Below, piece by piece: positions 35,378 to 43,369 of a DNA stretch of 64,000 bases. Origin of the DNA: Luteococcus sp048595755. GTDB taxonomy: Bacteria > Actinomycetota > Actinomycetes > Propionibacteriales > Propionibacteriaceae. The stretch covers positions 2,418,001 to 2,482,000 of the forward strand of contig NZ_CP184360.1 in assembly GCF_048595755.1 (NCBI RefSeq), read 5' to 3'. Each line of letters begins with the position of its first letter. The stretch's first letter is position 1. The notes beneath the pieces are model-generated. The model did not search any database and was not told the DNA's origin. It saw only the letters and a program-made list of their open reading frames with translations. Both the position numbers and the translations under genes were made by a program.

Positions 35378-36457
35378 ATGATGTCGAAACTGAGGCGGAT
35401 CCGCGGCGAGAACATTTTGGGAATGCCAGCGGAGATGATCCTGTCGGTGGCCGCCGTCGTGGTGGACATGGTATCTCTTCCCGGCGTGGCGCCCGCAGCC
35501 CTGGTCGTGACGATGGGGCAGGCTGCGGCTATCTTCTTTTCGCGGCGTCACCTGCGGTTGGGGGTGTTGCTGTGTGGCGGCATCTACGTAGTATCAGCGC
35601 TAGTGGAGCCGCAGGACCTCGGTGTTGGGATCTACCTGCCCTTGGTGATGGTTGCGCAGTTGGTTGCACGCAACTGTTATGGCTGGGCTCGGGGACTCAC
35701 GATGTGGTGCTGCCTGCTGAATCTGTGGATGTGCCGACGAGCAACAAGCGTGACCGACTGGGCGGCGGCCTTCGTATTGTGGTTCGTTCTGTACATGGCC
35801 GCCTGGGCCGCCGGACGAGTTGCATCGCGGCGTAGGGAGATCGCCGCTAAGGAGTTGAGGCATGCACTGGAGCGGCAACGGCTCCAGGTGGCGGGGGAGT
35901 TGCACGACAACGTCGCGCATGACCTGTCCTTGATCGTGATGCGTGCCCGTCATGCGCAGCTGCATCCCGAGGAGGCCGCCCGGGAGCTGGGGTTCATCGT
36001 TGAGCGCGCGAGTCAGGCCAACGGCTACCTGCGCAACCTGATGCTCTTGCTGAAGCCGGGACAACCGGTGCGCCCGCTGGATCTGATGGACGCCCTGAGG
36101 CGAGCTGAGAGCGACCTGCGCGTTGCGGGCATGTCAGCCACCGTCACGATCCAAGGCTATGTCAGTCAGGTACCGCAGCCAGTGAGCGACGTGGTGGCGC
36201 GGGTGACCAAGGAGGCCGTCAACAACATGGTTCGTCATGCAAGCACCGAGGCCCCCTGCGCTGTCTTGGTGAATGTGACCGAGGACGACGTCCAGCTGGG
36301 CTTCACGAACACCCCTGACAGCTGCGATGAAGGTGTTGGCCTGGGTCTGACCGGCATGCGGGAGCGTGTTGAGGCATTGGGGGGCCGGTTCGACGCGGGT
36401 CCCGTGGAGGGCACGTGGATGGTGCGCGCCTCAATTCCGTGGGTCGCGGACCGATGA
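35378..36457 (+). CDS. NarL-type sensor histidine kinase
   Basis: The 359-aa membrane kinase has a sensor half with five or six hydrophobic helices (about residues 15-150) and no large extracellular loop. A HisKA_3 dimerisation helix carries the phosphorylated His176 in GELHDNVAHDL. The ATPase domain has N box TKEAVNNMVRHA and G box GVGLGLTGMRERVEALGG near the C-terminus. Kinases of this form sense peptides or envelope stress and pair with LuxR-type regulators. The partner converges from the other side, overlapping by 27 bases, but has been split by an insertion. Tandem ATGs at 35378 and 35381 are both possible starts. Confidence 0.88.
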   Translation: MMSKLRRIRGENILGMPAEMILSVAAVVVDMVSLPGVAPAALVVTMGQAAAIFFSRRHLRLGVLLCGGIYVVSALVEPQDLGVGIYLPLVMVAQLVARNCYGWARGLTMWCCLLNLWMCRRATSVTDWAAAFVLWFVLYMAAWAAGRVASRRREIAAKELRHALERQRLQVAGELHDNVAHDLSLIVMRARHAQLHPEEAARELGFIVERASQANGYLRNLMLLLKPGQPVRPLDLMDALRRAESDLRVAGMSATVTIQGYVSQVPQPVSDVVARVTKEAVNNMVRHASTEAPCAVLVNVTEDDVQLGFTNTPDSCDEGVGLGLTGMRERVEALGGRFDAGPVEGTWMVRASIPWVADR

Positions 36458-37045
36458 GGGGGTGAAGCTGGCATCCATCAGATAGAGCACCAGCTCCGTG
36501 CGGCTGTGGACGCCGGCGCGTTGGCTCAGGCTGCCGAGAATCTGTTTCACCGAGGAGGCGCTGCGGTGCAGTCGGGAGCCGATCTGTTCGTTGGTGTAGC
36601 CCTTGCACAAGAGGTCGAGTACATCTTGTTCTCGTTGATTCTGCGCCAGTGGAGGACGGGCTGGTGGTCTAGCTACCTGTTGTTGGTGGTGACGCTGGCG
36701 CACTTGGGAGGCGATCGATGTCACCCCGTCTGCCGCCAAGTGCACGGCTCGGGTCAGGGTTTCGGGTGGAATGGCCTTGGTGAGGGCTCCCATGACCGTG
36801 CCGTCGAGAGCGTGGTCTACGGGGATCTCGTCGGGATAGGAGCTGAGGTAGATGATCTTGATCCTATCGTGGTGCGTGGCCAGTTGCGTGGCGATGCTGG
36901 GACCGTCCATGTTCGGCATGCGTACGTCCAGGAGCAGGACATCGATGGCCCCTGGCACGAGTTCTTGAAGGAGCTCGTCCCCGCTTGCGAACGAACCCAC
37001 CAGACGGATTGTCGAGTCCGTGTCCAAGTATGAGGCTAAGAGCTC
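36431..37045 (-). pseudogene. LuxR-type response regulator, C-terminal 91% (5' end displaced by an IS)
   Basis: From the GAGCTC at 37040-37045 leftwards, this encodes LASYLDTDSTIRLVGSFASG, the phospho-acceptor strand VLLLDVRMPNMDG, and a C-terminal LuxR helix-turn-helix (NQREQDVLDLLCKGYTNEQIGSRLHRSASSVKQIL). The missing first 22 codons, including the acidic pair CDD that binds magnesium, are found at 39644-39709. An open frame does run 20 codons further into the IS end, but it lacks the first beta strand. Any protein made should not be phosphorylatable. Before the insertion the gene would have encoded a 224-aa partner of the adjacent kinase. Confidence 0.9.
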
Positions 37046-37057
37046 GCGCGGATAGGA
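37046..37057 (+). repeat. Left terminal inverted repeat of the IS5-like element
   Basis: The sequence is GCGCGGATAGGA, directly preceded by the duplicated GAGCTC. Similarity to the right end fades beyond 12 bases. Confidence 0.85.
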
Positions 37058-37146
37058 GGGACAGGTCCGGGGGCGAATATTCCCCGCTGCTAGCATCTGT
37101 AGCATGTCAGGCGCTTCGAGCTCGGCCGCTTGCGCGGCAGTGACCA

Positions 37147-37173
37147 GGACGTCCCGCTAGCGGCGGGACGTCC
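37147..37173 (+). promoter_or_regulatory. Strong hairpin in the transporter leader
   Basis: An 11-bp perfect stem (GGACGTCCCGC pairing with GCGGGACGTCC) closes a 5-base loop, about 100 bases upstream of the transporter start and inside the element. There is no T-run after it. It could be an attenuator, an operator with dyad symmetry, or a barrier to outside transcription entering the element. Confidence 0.55.
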
Positions 37174-37275
37174 GGCACACAGCAACACCTCACCTGGAAC
37201 GTCCAGCCGCTTCGTGATCAGACCGGAGCGGCCCTTCGTGCTGCTCGGAAACTCTTCAGAGCGACGGAGCAATTG

Positions 37276-38694
37276 ATGCTTTCAGGCACTTCCACCACTT
37301 CATGCGGGATCGGTCCCGCCCCTGTGCGGGCATGGCTCGTGCTGTGCGCGATGTCGATGCTGCAGTTCTTCATCGCGGTCGACGTGACCGTGGTCAACAT
37401 CGCGCTGCCCTCGATCGGCGCGGACCTCGGCGTCGGGGGACACTCCCTGACCTGGGTCGTGGTCGGCTACACCATCACCGGCGGAGGGCTGCTGATGCTC
37501 GGCGGTCGGCTCGGTGACCTTCTCGGCCGCCGCCGCACCCTCCTGGTCGGCACGAGCGTCTTCGGCGCGGCCTCCCTGCTGGCTGGCCTGGCCCCGTCCT
37601 TTCCGGTCCTGGTCGCGGCCCGCCTGCTCCAGGGCGCGGGCGAGGCTGTCGCGCTGCCCGCGGCGATGGCGACCATCGTGCTGCTCTTCCCCGAGGGGCC
37701 GCGCCGCTCACGGGCCCTGAGCGTGTGGGCGGCCGTGGCCAGCTGCGGCCTGGTTCTCGGGTTCGCCCTGTCAGGGATCATCACCGCCCACCTGGGCTGG
37801 CGCTGGGTCTTCCTGGTCTCGGTGCCCTTCATCCTGGTCGTGATCGTGGCCGCGCTGCTCCTGGTACCGGCCGACCGGCCCGCGTCCGGGGGACGGTGCC
37901 GCTTGGACCTTCCCGGTTCGCTCCTGCTGACCGCGTGCCCGCTGCTGTTCGTCTACGCCGCGGTCGAGGCGGGCGAGCCTGCCACCGGCCTGTGGGTCAG
38001 CGGGGTCGCGCTGGTGTGCGCGGTGCTGGCTGCTGCCGGGTTCGTGCGGGTCGAGTCGAGGTCGCCGAACCCGCTGGTCCCGCTGACCTTCTTCGCCGAT
38101 CGGGCCCGGCTGCGGGCGAACCTGACGACGATGCTGCTCAGCGGTGCGTTGTCGACCTCGTTCCTGCTGTTCACGTTCTACCTGCAGGACAGGCTCGGTA
38201 TCGGGCCTCTGGGGGCAGGCCTGACGATGCTGCCCCTGGCCGTGGCGCTGATCGTGGCCTCGGTGCTCGTGCCTCGGCTGCTGGGACACTGGGGCGCACG
38301 CGCCTGCGTGCTGGTCGGCCTGGCAGCGGCTGCCGGCGCGATGGGCGTGGTCGCGCTCGTGGCCGTCCTGGGTGGTGGAGCGGTGTGGCTGCTCCCGGCG
38401 ATGCTACTGATCGCAGCGGGCATGGGCTTCGGGCTCGTGGGTCTGCAGTACATCGCAGTCAGCGGCACCACCGAGGAGGACGCCGGGATCGCCTCCGGCG
38501 TCCAGCGAGCATCTGACCAGCTCGGCGGAGCAGCCGGGGTGGCCGTCTACGTCGGCCTCGGGTTCGCACCGGCCCTGCACTCCGGGGACCCGTTCGTGGT
38601 CGCTGCGGTGCTCGCCGTTATCGGGCTGGTCGTCGGTGCCGTGGTCATCTCCCGCTCGCCGTCCACCGCGGCGGGGCAACCGCAGGTCGGGTAG
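37276..38694 (+). CDS. MFS efflux transporter (EmrB/QacA-type, DHA2)
   Basis: The 472-aa, 14-helix major-facilitator protein would export a toxic compound using the proton gradient. The first helix carries the drug-antiporter motif MLQFFIAVDVTVVNIALPSIGADL (motif D1). Motif A, GGRLGDLLGRRRTLL, lies between helices 2 and 3, and RLLQGAGEAVALPAAMA in helix 4. The length fits the DHA2 group. The ATG at 37276 follows GGAG with a 6-base gap. A TTG one codon earlier is less likely. It is a passenger gene in an IS: its stop is 86 bases before the transposase start. The drug cannot be predicted. Confidence 0.9.
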   Translation: MLSGTSTTSCGIGPAPVRAWLVLCAMSMLQFFIAVDVTVVNIALPSIGADLGVGGHSLTWVVVGYTITGGGLLMLGGRLGDLLGRRRTLLVGTSVFGAASLLAGLAPSFPVLVAARLLQGAGEAVALPAAMATIVLLFPEGPRRSRALSVWAAVASCGLVLGFALSGIITAHLGWRWVFLVSVPFILVVIVAALLLVPADRPASGGRCRLDLPGSLLLTACPLLFVYAAVEAGEPATGLWVSGVALVCAVLAAAGFVRVESRSPNPLVPLTFFADRARLRANLTTMLLSGALSTSFLLFTFYLQDRLGIGPLGAGLTMLPLAVALIVASVLVPRLLGHWGARACVLVGLAAAAGAMGVVALVAVLGGGAVWLLPAMLLIAAGMGFGLVGLQYIAVSGTTEEDAGIASGVQRASDQLGGAAGVAVYVGLGFAPALHSGDPFVVAAVLAVIGLVVGAVVISRSPSTAAGQPQVG

Positions 38695-38780
38695 CAGGAC
38701 CGGGGCCGCCGCACCGCGCCCGGACGGGTACGGCGCGGCGGCCCCGCCCTTCTTCTCGACGACGACGATCACAAGACCAC

Positions 38781-39620
38781 GTGCCCGTCCTGCCCGGCTT
38801 CATCGCCGACCCTCTGTGGGAACAGTTCCGAGCCCTGCTGCCCGAACGCAACATCAACCACCCTTTGGGGTGTCACCGCCCGCGCATCCCAGACCGGGTC
38901 GTCTTTGACAAGCTTCTGGCCCGCCTCGTCCTGGGAGGTACCTACCAGCAGCACGCCGATGAGACCTGCTCGGCGACCACGATGCGAGCCCGCCGGGACG
39001 AGTGGATCCGTGCCGGCGTGTTCGAGCGGCTCCACCACCTGGCGCTGGAAGCCTACGACCAGGCTGTCGGCCTCGACCTGGACAACCTCGTGGTCGACGG
39101 ATGCATCGTCAAGGCACCGTGCGGAGGAGAGAACACCGGCCGCAGCCCTGTCGACCGCGGCAAATCGGGTCTCAAGAGATCGGTGCTCGTGGACGGCGGC
39201 GGGATTCCGATCGGATGGGTGCTGGCCGGGGCCAACAGGAACGACTCTCCGCTCCTGCGTCCGACGCTAGAGACCCTCGCCGTGTTCGGATTCAGGCTTC
39301 CTGAGGTCATGACGGTTCACCTGGATGCGGGCTATGACTCGGCTCGGACCCGGGATCTTCTCTCCGAGCTGGGCTGCACCCCGAACATCACTCCCAAGGG
39401 GGTATTTCTGCCTATCAACCACACTCGTCGATGGGTCGTCGAGCGGACCAACTCATGGCACAACAGAGGGTTCTCGGCGCTGGCGAGGGTGACCGACCGG
39501 CAAGGGTGCGTGCAGAACGCCTGGGTGGCGCTGGCCAGCGCGATCATCATCATCCGCCGCCTGGTCCGGCAGTCCTGGAAGCGCTACCGGTGGGACTCTC
39601 GTCCTGCCCGGTGCCCCTGA
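38781..39620 (+). CDS. IS5-family DDE transposase
   Basis: The 279-aa transposase spans an intact frame. It opens with the DUF4096-like IS5 N-terminal region (ADPLWEQFRALLPERN, then a helix-turn-helix VVFDKLLARLVLGGTYQQHA). The catalytic acidic residues are visible as LVVDGCIVKAP (first Asp), VHLDAGYDSARTRDLL (second Asp) and RRWVVERTNSW (Glu). The start is GTG. It ends 11 bases from the right inverted repeat. Because it is intact with intact ends, the element may still be mobile. Confidence 0.9.
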   Translation: MPVLPGFIADPLWEQFRALLPERNINHPLGCHRPRIPDRVVFDKLLARLVLGGTYQQHADETCSATTMRARRDEWIRAGVFERLHHLALEAYDQAVGLDLDNLVVDGCIVKAPCGGENTGRSPVDRGKSGLKRSVLVDGGGIPIGWVLAGANRNDSPLLRPTLETLAVFGFRLPEVMTVHLDAGYDSARTRDLLSELGCTPNITPKGVFLPINHTRRWVVERTNSWHNRGFSALARVTDRQGCVQNAWVALASAIIIIRRLVRQSWKRYRWDSRPARCP

Positions 39621-39631
39621 TCCATACGCCG

Positions 39632-39643
39632 TCCTATCCGCGC
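39632..39643 (-). repeat. Right terminal inverted repeat of the IS5-like element
   Basis: This is an exact reverse complement of 37046-37057, followed directly by GAGCTC and then the 5' end of the interrupted response regulator on the minus strand. Confidence 0.85.
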
Positions 39644-39709
39644 GAGCTCTAAGGAGTCACGGACCAAGGCGTTGTCATCGCACAGGGCGACACGGATATG
39701 GGGGAGCAC
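39644..39709 (-). pseudogene. First 22 codons of the interrupted response regulator
   Basis: On the minus strand this reads GTG then LPHIRVALCDDNALVRDSLEL, the first beta strand and acidic Asp pair of a receiver domain. It joins in frame at GAGCTC to the fragment at 36431-37045. The GTG is the only plausible start; no strong ribosome site is seen. A short hairpin, GTGCCC-GTTT-GGGCAC at 39761-39776, lies upstream and may be part of its control region. Confidence 0.85.
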
Positions 39710-39914
39710 GAACTCACGCTAGCCGAACTCCTCGCCACCATGACTGAGCGGGCATGATTCGTGCCCGTTTGGGCACAAAGACTCCAAGGGTGTAGTGCCA
39801 CAGATTTCAGCTGAGTCACAGTGGGTGCGTGACCACCCGATCCGGTTCGCACCCTGCGGGAAGCCGGTGGATGTGGCGCTGGTCTGCATATCCCCCCAAA
39901 GGAAGGGCTTTGAC

Positions 39915-40100
39915 ATGGCCGACAATCCTCGTCCGTCCCGATATCGCCGGGGTCTGGGCCTCATGCTGCCGACGCCGACGTTGTTGTCGTGTGGTTTGAC
40001 GGGTCAGTGGAGTGCGTTCGCCGCTCTTGCTCATGGTTGTGTCGGTTTGTTCCCTGATCAGGGTGCTGGTGCTTATGTCCCTCCCGGAGATCCTTGTTAA
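39915..40100 (+). pseudogene. Decayed N-terminus of an Rhs-type secreted protein
   Basis: The 61-aa frame begins MADNPRPSRYRRGLGLMLP and continues TPTLLSCGLTGQWSAFAAL. It aligns throughout with the start of the Rhs protein at 57701 (SRRVVGLMLSTATVLSCGLTGQGRVFAAP, shared residues SR-RR..GLML.T.T.LSCGLTGQ). It even keeps the following DQGAGAYVPP versus DVGAGVAAPA. It then stops. The rest of the gene is gone and the glycan cluster begins 115 bases later. It still has a GGAAGG-type ribosome site, so a secreted remnant could be made. It marks a former second rhs locus. Confidence 0.8.
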
Positions 40101-40214
40101 CCAAGCACGGGTACAGCAGAACTCCCACCCAGCCCGAAAACAGAACTTATTCCGACCAGGCTCTACACATCGAGGAAGTCTGGGGCCACGCCGAGAGAAG
40201 ACCAAGAGGGGCGA

Positions 40215-41171
40215 ATGCATCTACCAATGATATCCGTACATGACACACTGCGGGTCGCGGACTTTGAGGCCACCAGTCAACCATGGACACATGTTGTAGA
40301 AGAACTTATCAGGGCGTTCAAGCACTACGGCGCGAAGAGCGTCTCCTCTCGCAATATTAGCCGCCTTGACCCGCTCGACTCGCGGCCCATTGTCGCGACC
40401 GTGATGGGAGTAGACGATGCCGAACGGCTGCGCATCTACCGAGGGAAGCCTCTGATACTGATTTGCTGGGATGTATGGGAGCCCCAGTGGGTGCGCTGGC
40501 TCGAAGTGTTCCGACACCACAATATTTTGGCCATATTCGTCTCGAATGCGCGCGTAAAAAACTTCATAGAAGAAGAGTGTAAGTCAGTCCCTGTGCACTT
40601 CTTCTCAGAGGCAATTGATTTAGACCATTTCCCATCAAGCCCCCCTTTACTCCAAGATCGAAAACTAGATCTGCTTGAGTATGGTCGCCGGCACGACGAA
40701 TGGCATAGGCAAATCGTTAATGGCTCTAGAATGAATATCATACCCAAGCCGTTTCGGCATCTATATTCAAAACAAGTCAGCGGGGAGCTCCGGCAAGACG
40801 TATTTCCAAGCAGAAATTCCCTGATAAGTGGACTAGTCGACAGCAAACTTAGCGCTTGCTTTCCCCGTGCTCATACTGCGCCCGAGTCCACTGGATCGGT
40901 GGTTGCGCTAACGCCGCGCTATCTCGAGGCGTTCGCCGCTGGCACCCTCGTGATAGGTACGACCCCCCCCGATCTTGCCCTACTACACCCGGATCTCACC
41001 GTAATCGAAACTGAACCAAGCAGTGCGGCACTGCAAGTCAGACACACTATTGCGGAGATCTCAAGCTTTCAATCCATAGCGGATCGCAACCAAAATATCA
41101 TTCGAAAGGTTGGGGGCTGGGAGGTTCGAGCAGCCGAAATCATTAGGATGATTACGCAGCTCGTACTTTAA
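40215..41171 (+). CDS. Glycosyltransferase-like protein, 318 aa
   Basis: This is a cytosolic protein of the GT-B type in general appearance. Clues are an N-terminal helix-strand series (VVEELIRAFKHYGAKSV; LILICWDVWEPQWVRWLEVFRHHNILAIFVSN) and a C-terminal nucleotide-sugar-like segment, TPRYLEAFAAGTLVIGTTPPDLALL, resembling the E-x7-E region of glycosyltransferases. Sugar specificity is unknown. It opens the AT-richer cluster that runs to 49768 with mostly overlapping genes. AGAGGGG precedes the ATG. Codon use (many ATA, TTA, AGA) differs strongly from the ICE genes, a sign of transfer. Confidence 0.68.
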   Translation: MHLPMISVHDTLRVADFEATSQPWTHVVEELIRAFKHYGAKSVSSRNISRLDPLDSRPIVATVMGVDDAERLRIYRGKPLILICWDVWEPQWVRWLEVFRHHNILAIFVSNARVKNFIEEECKSVPVHFFSEAIDLDHFPSSPPLLQDRKLDLLEYGRRHDEWHRQIVNGSRMNIIPKPFRHLYSKQVSGELRQDVFPSRNSLISGLVDSKLSACFPRAHTAPESTGSVVALTPRYLEAFAAGTLVIGTTPPDLALLHPDLTVIETEPSSAALQVRHTIAEISSFQSIADRNQNIIRKVGGWEVRAAEIIRMITQLVL

Positions 41172-41186
41172 ACTAGAGAGGGAGCA

Positions 41187-42794
41187 ATGATGACTACCAA
41201 TGCAGTACTAGGGGTTTTGGCCGGTGGAAAAGCAACTCGGCTGGGCTCTCTAGGTCAGACGCACTGCAAGTCGCTCGTATCATCTGGCTCAACGCCGACA
41301 ATCATTTCACAATTTCGCGCAGCTAGGTCCGCAGGGATCAGGCAGGCGGCCGTCCTGGTCCCAGACCGATGGCGCGAGCAAATGAAACAGTTCTTCAGCG
41401 GCCCAGCGGGTGATCTGCTGGACGTACAGGTCCTCACAGAAATGGTCTCTAAAGGCCCAGGTCCAGGGTTCGCTCCTTTGGCAGAGTTCGCCGAAGATCG
41501 CCCTCTGTGCGTAGTTCTGGCAGACACCTGGCTTAGCCAGTGGCCAACCGCCGGAAATGACGGAGAAACAGATTGGGTCGCGGTAGCTAGCGCACCAGAA
41601 TCTCGGCAATGGTGTGTCAGTGACGAGGCTGGGCTCTTTAAGGAGGCGTATGCTAACAAAGGTGACCAAGTAACAATCGGCGCATACCAATTTGAAGACT
41701 CTCTCCTTTTGCTTAATTGTGCACTAAAAACAGTCGAAACTAGTAGCACCGAGATCAGCCAGCTTCTAAACCTTTACTCCGCGGCGAGGCCGCTGCATCT
41801 ACAACCCGTCAATGGCTGGCATGATATGGGCACGCTGAAGTCACTACAGGAAAATCGATCGAAGGTCCTGTTGCATCGACCTACCAATCACTTCACCAGC
41901 CACTCGAACGGCTATCTGATTAAATCGTCCGAGGACCCTCGACTTCGCGATGAGGTCGAAACGTTGACTTTGGAATCGTCGAGGGGGCGGCACTTGTTTC
42001 CGCGAGCAAAGCGACATGATGATACTTCATATCTAGTTGAGATGTTAGATATGCCCAACTTGGCTTCACTCTATCTCTACTGGGATGCAACTCCTTCGGA
42101 GTGGGCACGACGCGTGGAGGAGCTCATTACCGTGTTGCAAGAAGAATTCTGGAACGTACAAGCGCCCGTCCATCGCGATTCGACAGTGCAATGGGCCAAG
42201 GAGGCGCTGCTGGAGAAACTATATTCGCGCATCGCAAAGTGGCACAGTCCACTCAAATTGGTGGACTCACTAGAAATTAACAGGCGTGACTATTGTGCAG
42301 GCAGTGCATTGCTGCGCCAACTCGCGAATAAGTTGGAAGATGTGTCCCTCCGAGCAACTCCCGCGGCTATTCACGGGGATCTCAATTTTCACAATGTGCT
42401 ATATTCTGAACGGCATGGCACTTACAGACTCTTGGATCCGAACCCTGGCCTTGATCGTGCAAATGGCCATCGCGTGGGAGATCTTCGCTATGATTTCGCT
42501 AAATTGCGGTATTCGTACCACGGTCACTTCGCTAGAATCAACGAGGGCCTTTTTACTATGCGCCGCAACGGCCGGGAAATCGATGCTCCATGGCTCCGTG
42601 CAAGTTGCAGGGTCGCAGCTGACAACGCCATGGATGAGGTGCTCTCCAAGTACTCCTCGTTGACCGAAATATCCCTTATCGAGGCAAGCATCCTTCTGGC
42701 AGCACCCGCTCTTCATCAAGAAGCGCCCCTTGAGGCAGACGCCCTGTATGTCTCCGGCGTGGTGCTCGCAAACGAAGCGTTGGGCCTGCCGTGA
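41187..42794 (+). CDS. Nucleotidyltransferase-kinase fusion (NTP_transferase + APH/choline-kinase-like)
   Basis: The 535-aa bifunctional protein has an N-terminal sugar/alcohol-phosphate nucleotidyltransferase (about residues 1-230) with the pyrophosphorylase loop LGVLAGGKATRLGSLG. The usual G of GGxGTRL is an Ala here. GAYQFEDS and VNGWHDMGTLKSL are typical late motifs. The C-terminal domain (about 250-520) is an aminoglycoside-phosphotransferase/choline-kinase fold with the Brenner motif HGDLNFHNVLY and the metal site LLDPNPG. It could phosphorylate and then activate one precursor as an NDP-derivative, as LicA/LicC do together for choline. The substrate is not known. It overlaps the next gene by 4 bases. 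Confidence 0.85.
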   Translation: MMTTNAVLGVLAGGKATRLGSLGQTHCKSLVSSGSTPTIISQFRAARSAGIRQAAVLVPDRWREQMKQFFSGPAGDLLDVQVLTEMVSKGPGPGFAPLAEFAEDRPLCVVLADTWLSQWPTAGNDGETDWVAVASAPESRQWCVSDEAGLFKEAYANKGDQVTIGAYQFEDSLLLLNCALKTVETSSTEISQLLNLYSAARPLHLQPVNGWHDMGTLKSLQENRSKVLLHRPTNHFTSHSNGYLIKSSEDPRLRDEVETLTLESSRGRHLFPRAKRHDDTSYLVEMLDMPNLASLYLYWDATPSEWARRVEELITVLQEEFWNVQAPVHRDSTVQWAKEALLEKLYSRIAKWHSPLKLVDSLEINRRDYCAGSALLRQLANKLEDVSLRATPAAIHGDLNFHNVLYSERHGTYRLLDPNPGLDRANGHRVGDLRYDFAKLRYSYHGHFARINEGLFTMRRNGREIDAPWLRASCRVAADNAMDEVLSKYSSLTEISLIEASILLAAPALHQEAPLEADALYVSGVVLANEALGLP

Positions 42795-43369
42795 ATACCG
42801 CGAGCGTAAAAGACGCTGTTGGGCTCGTTTCTGGCTGCCTAGGCGAGCTACTTGCGGGTAAAGAAGGACGTGACCTCGTCGAGATGTTAAACGCTGCTAA
42901 CGCCCTGCATGTATCAGGCGCAGGGAAGACGAGATACGTCGCTGAGAGGTGCGCGGCGGTGTTGCGCACTCTTACGCTACGAGCCAACTTTTTGCATCCC
43001 CAGGAGGCGATGCACGGCGAGCTCAGTAGCGTCCATCGTGGAGACGCCGTACTCCTCATGAGCGCGTCAGGAAATTCACCAGAGCTCGTAGAACTCGCTT
43101 CCTGCTGTCGCGCACGCCACGCAACGGTTCTCGCAATCACGCTCAGTCCACAAAATCCGCTGATCGACTCTTCGAATTACACTGTTTCGATTCCGCTAGC
43201 AACGCAAGGGACTGACACGATAGTCCCGACCATGGCGAGTATATCGTTGATGCTTATTGGTGACGCCTTGTGTTCCGCTATTGCAGGGGAGGCAGAAGTC
43301 GATATCAATGCCATTGCCGAAGGGCACCCGGCCGGGACATTCTTCACCGAGAAGGGATCACCTAAGTGA
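42791..43369 (+). CDS. SIS-domain sugar-phosphate isomerase (KdsD/KpsF-like)
   Basis: The 192-aa cytosolic enzyme consists of a single SIS domain. It has ALHVSGAGKTRYVAERCAAVLR, the conserved NFLHPQEAMHGELSSV (matching HPxEAxHG of arabinose-5-phosphate isomerases), and the phosphate loop LLMSASGNSPELVEL. It lacks the two CBS domains of full KdsD/KpsF. The family interconverts ketose- and aldose-phosphates. Beside a kinase-nucleotidyltransferase, it probably supplies an unusual pentose or heptose phosphate for an activated sugar. GTG start; ends overlap both neighbours by 4 bases. Confidence 0.84.
   Translation: MNTASVKDAVGLVSGCLGELLAGKEGRDLVEMLNAANALHVSGAGKTRYVAERCAAVLRTLTLRANFLHPQEAMHGELSSVHRGDAVLLMSASGNSPELVELASCCRARHATVLAITLSPQNPLIDSSNYTVSIPLATQGTDTIVPTMASISLMLIGDALCSAIAGEAEVDINAIAEGHPAGTFFTEKGSPK

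Larger units (their letters stand above)
37046..39643 (+). mobile_element. IS5-like element carrying an MFS transporter passenger (about 2.6 kb)
   Basis: The element is bounded by perfect 12-bp inverted repeats, GCGCGGATAGGA at 37046-37057 and its reverse complement at 39632-39643. The 6-bp sequence GAGCTC is duplicated outside them (37040-37045 and 39644-39649). Because GAGCTC is itself a palindrome, the inverted repeat can also be read as 18 bp, so the exact boundary between repeat and target duplication is ambiguous. Removing the element and one GAGCTC restores an uninterrupted response regulator gene, which shows the insertion directly. It holds a transporter gene and one DDE transposase gene in the same direction. 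Confidence 0.88.
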
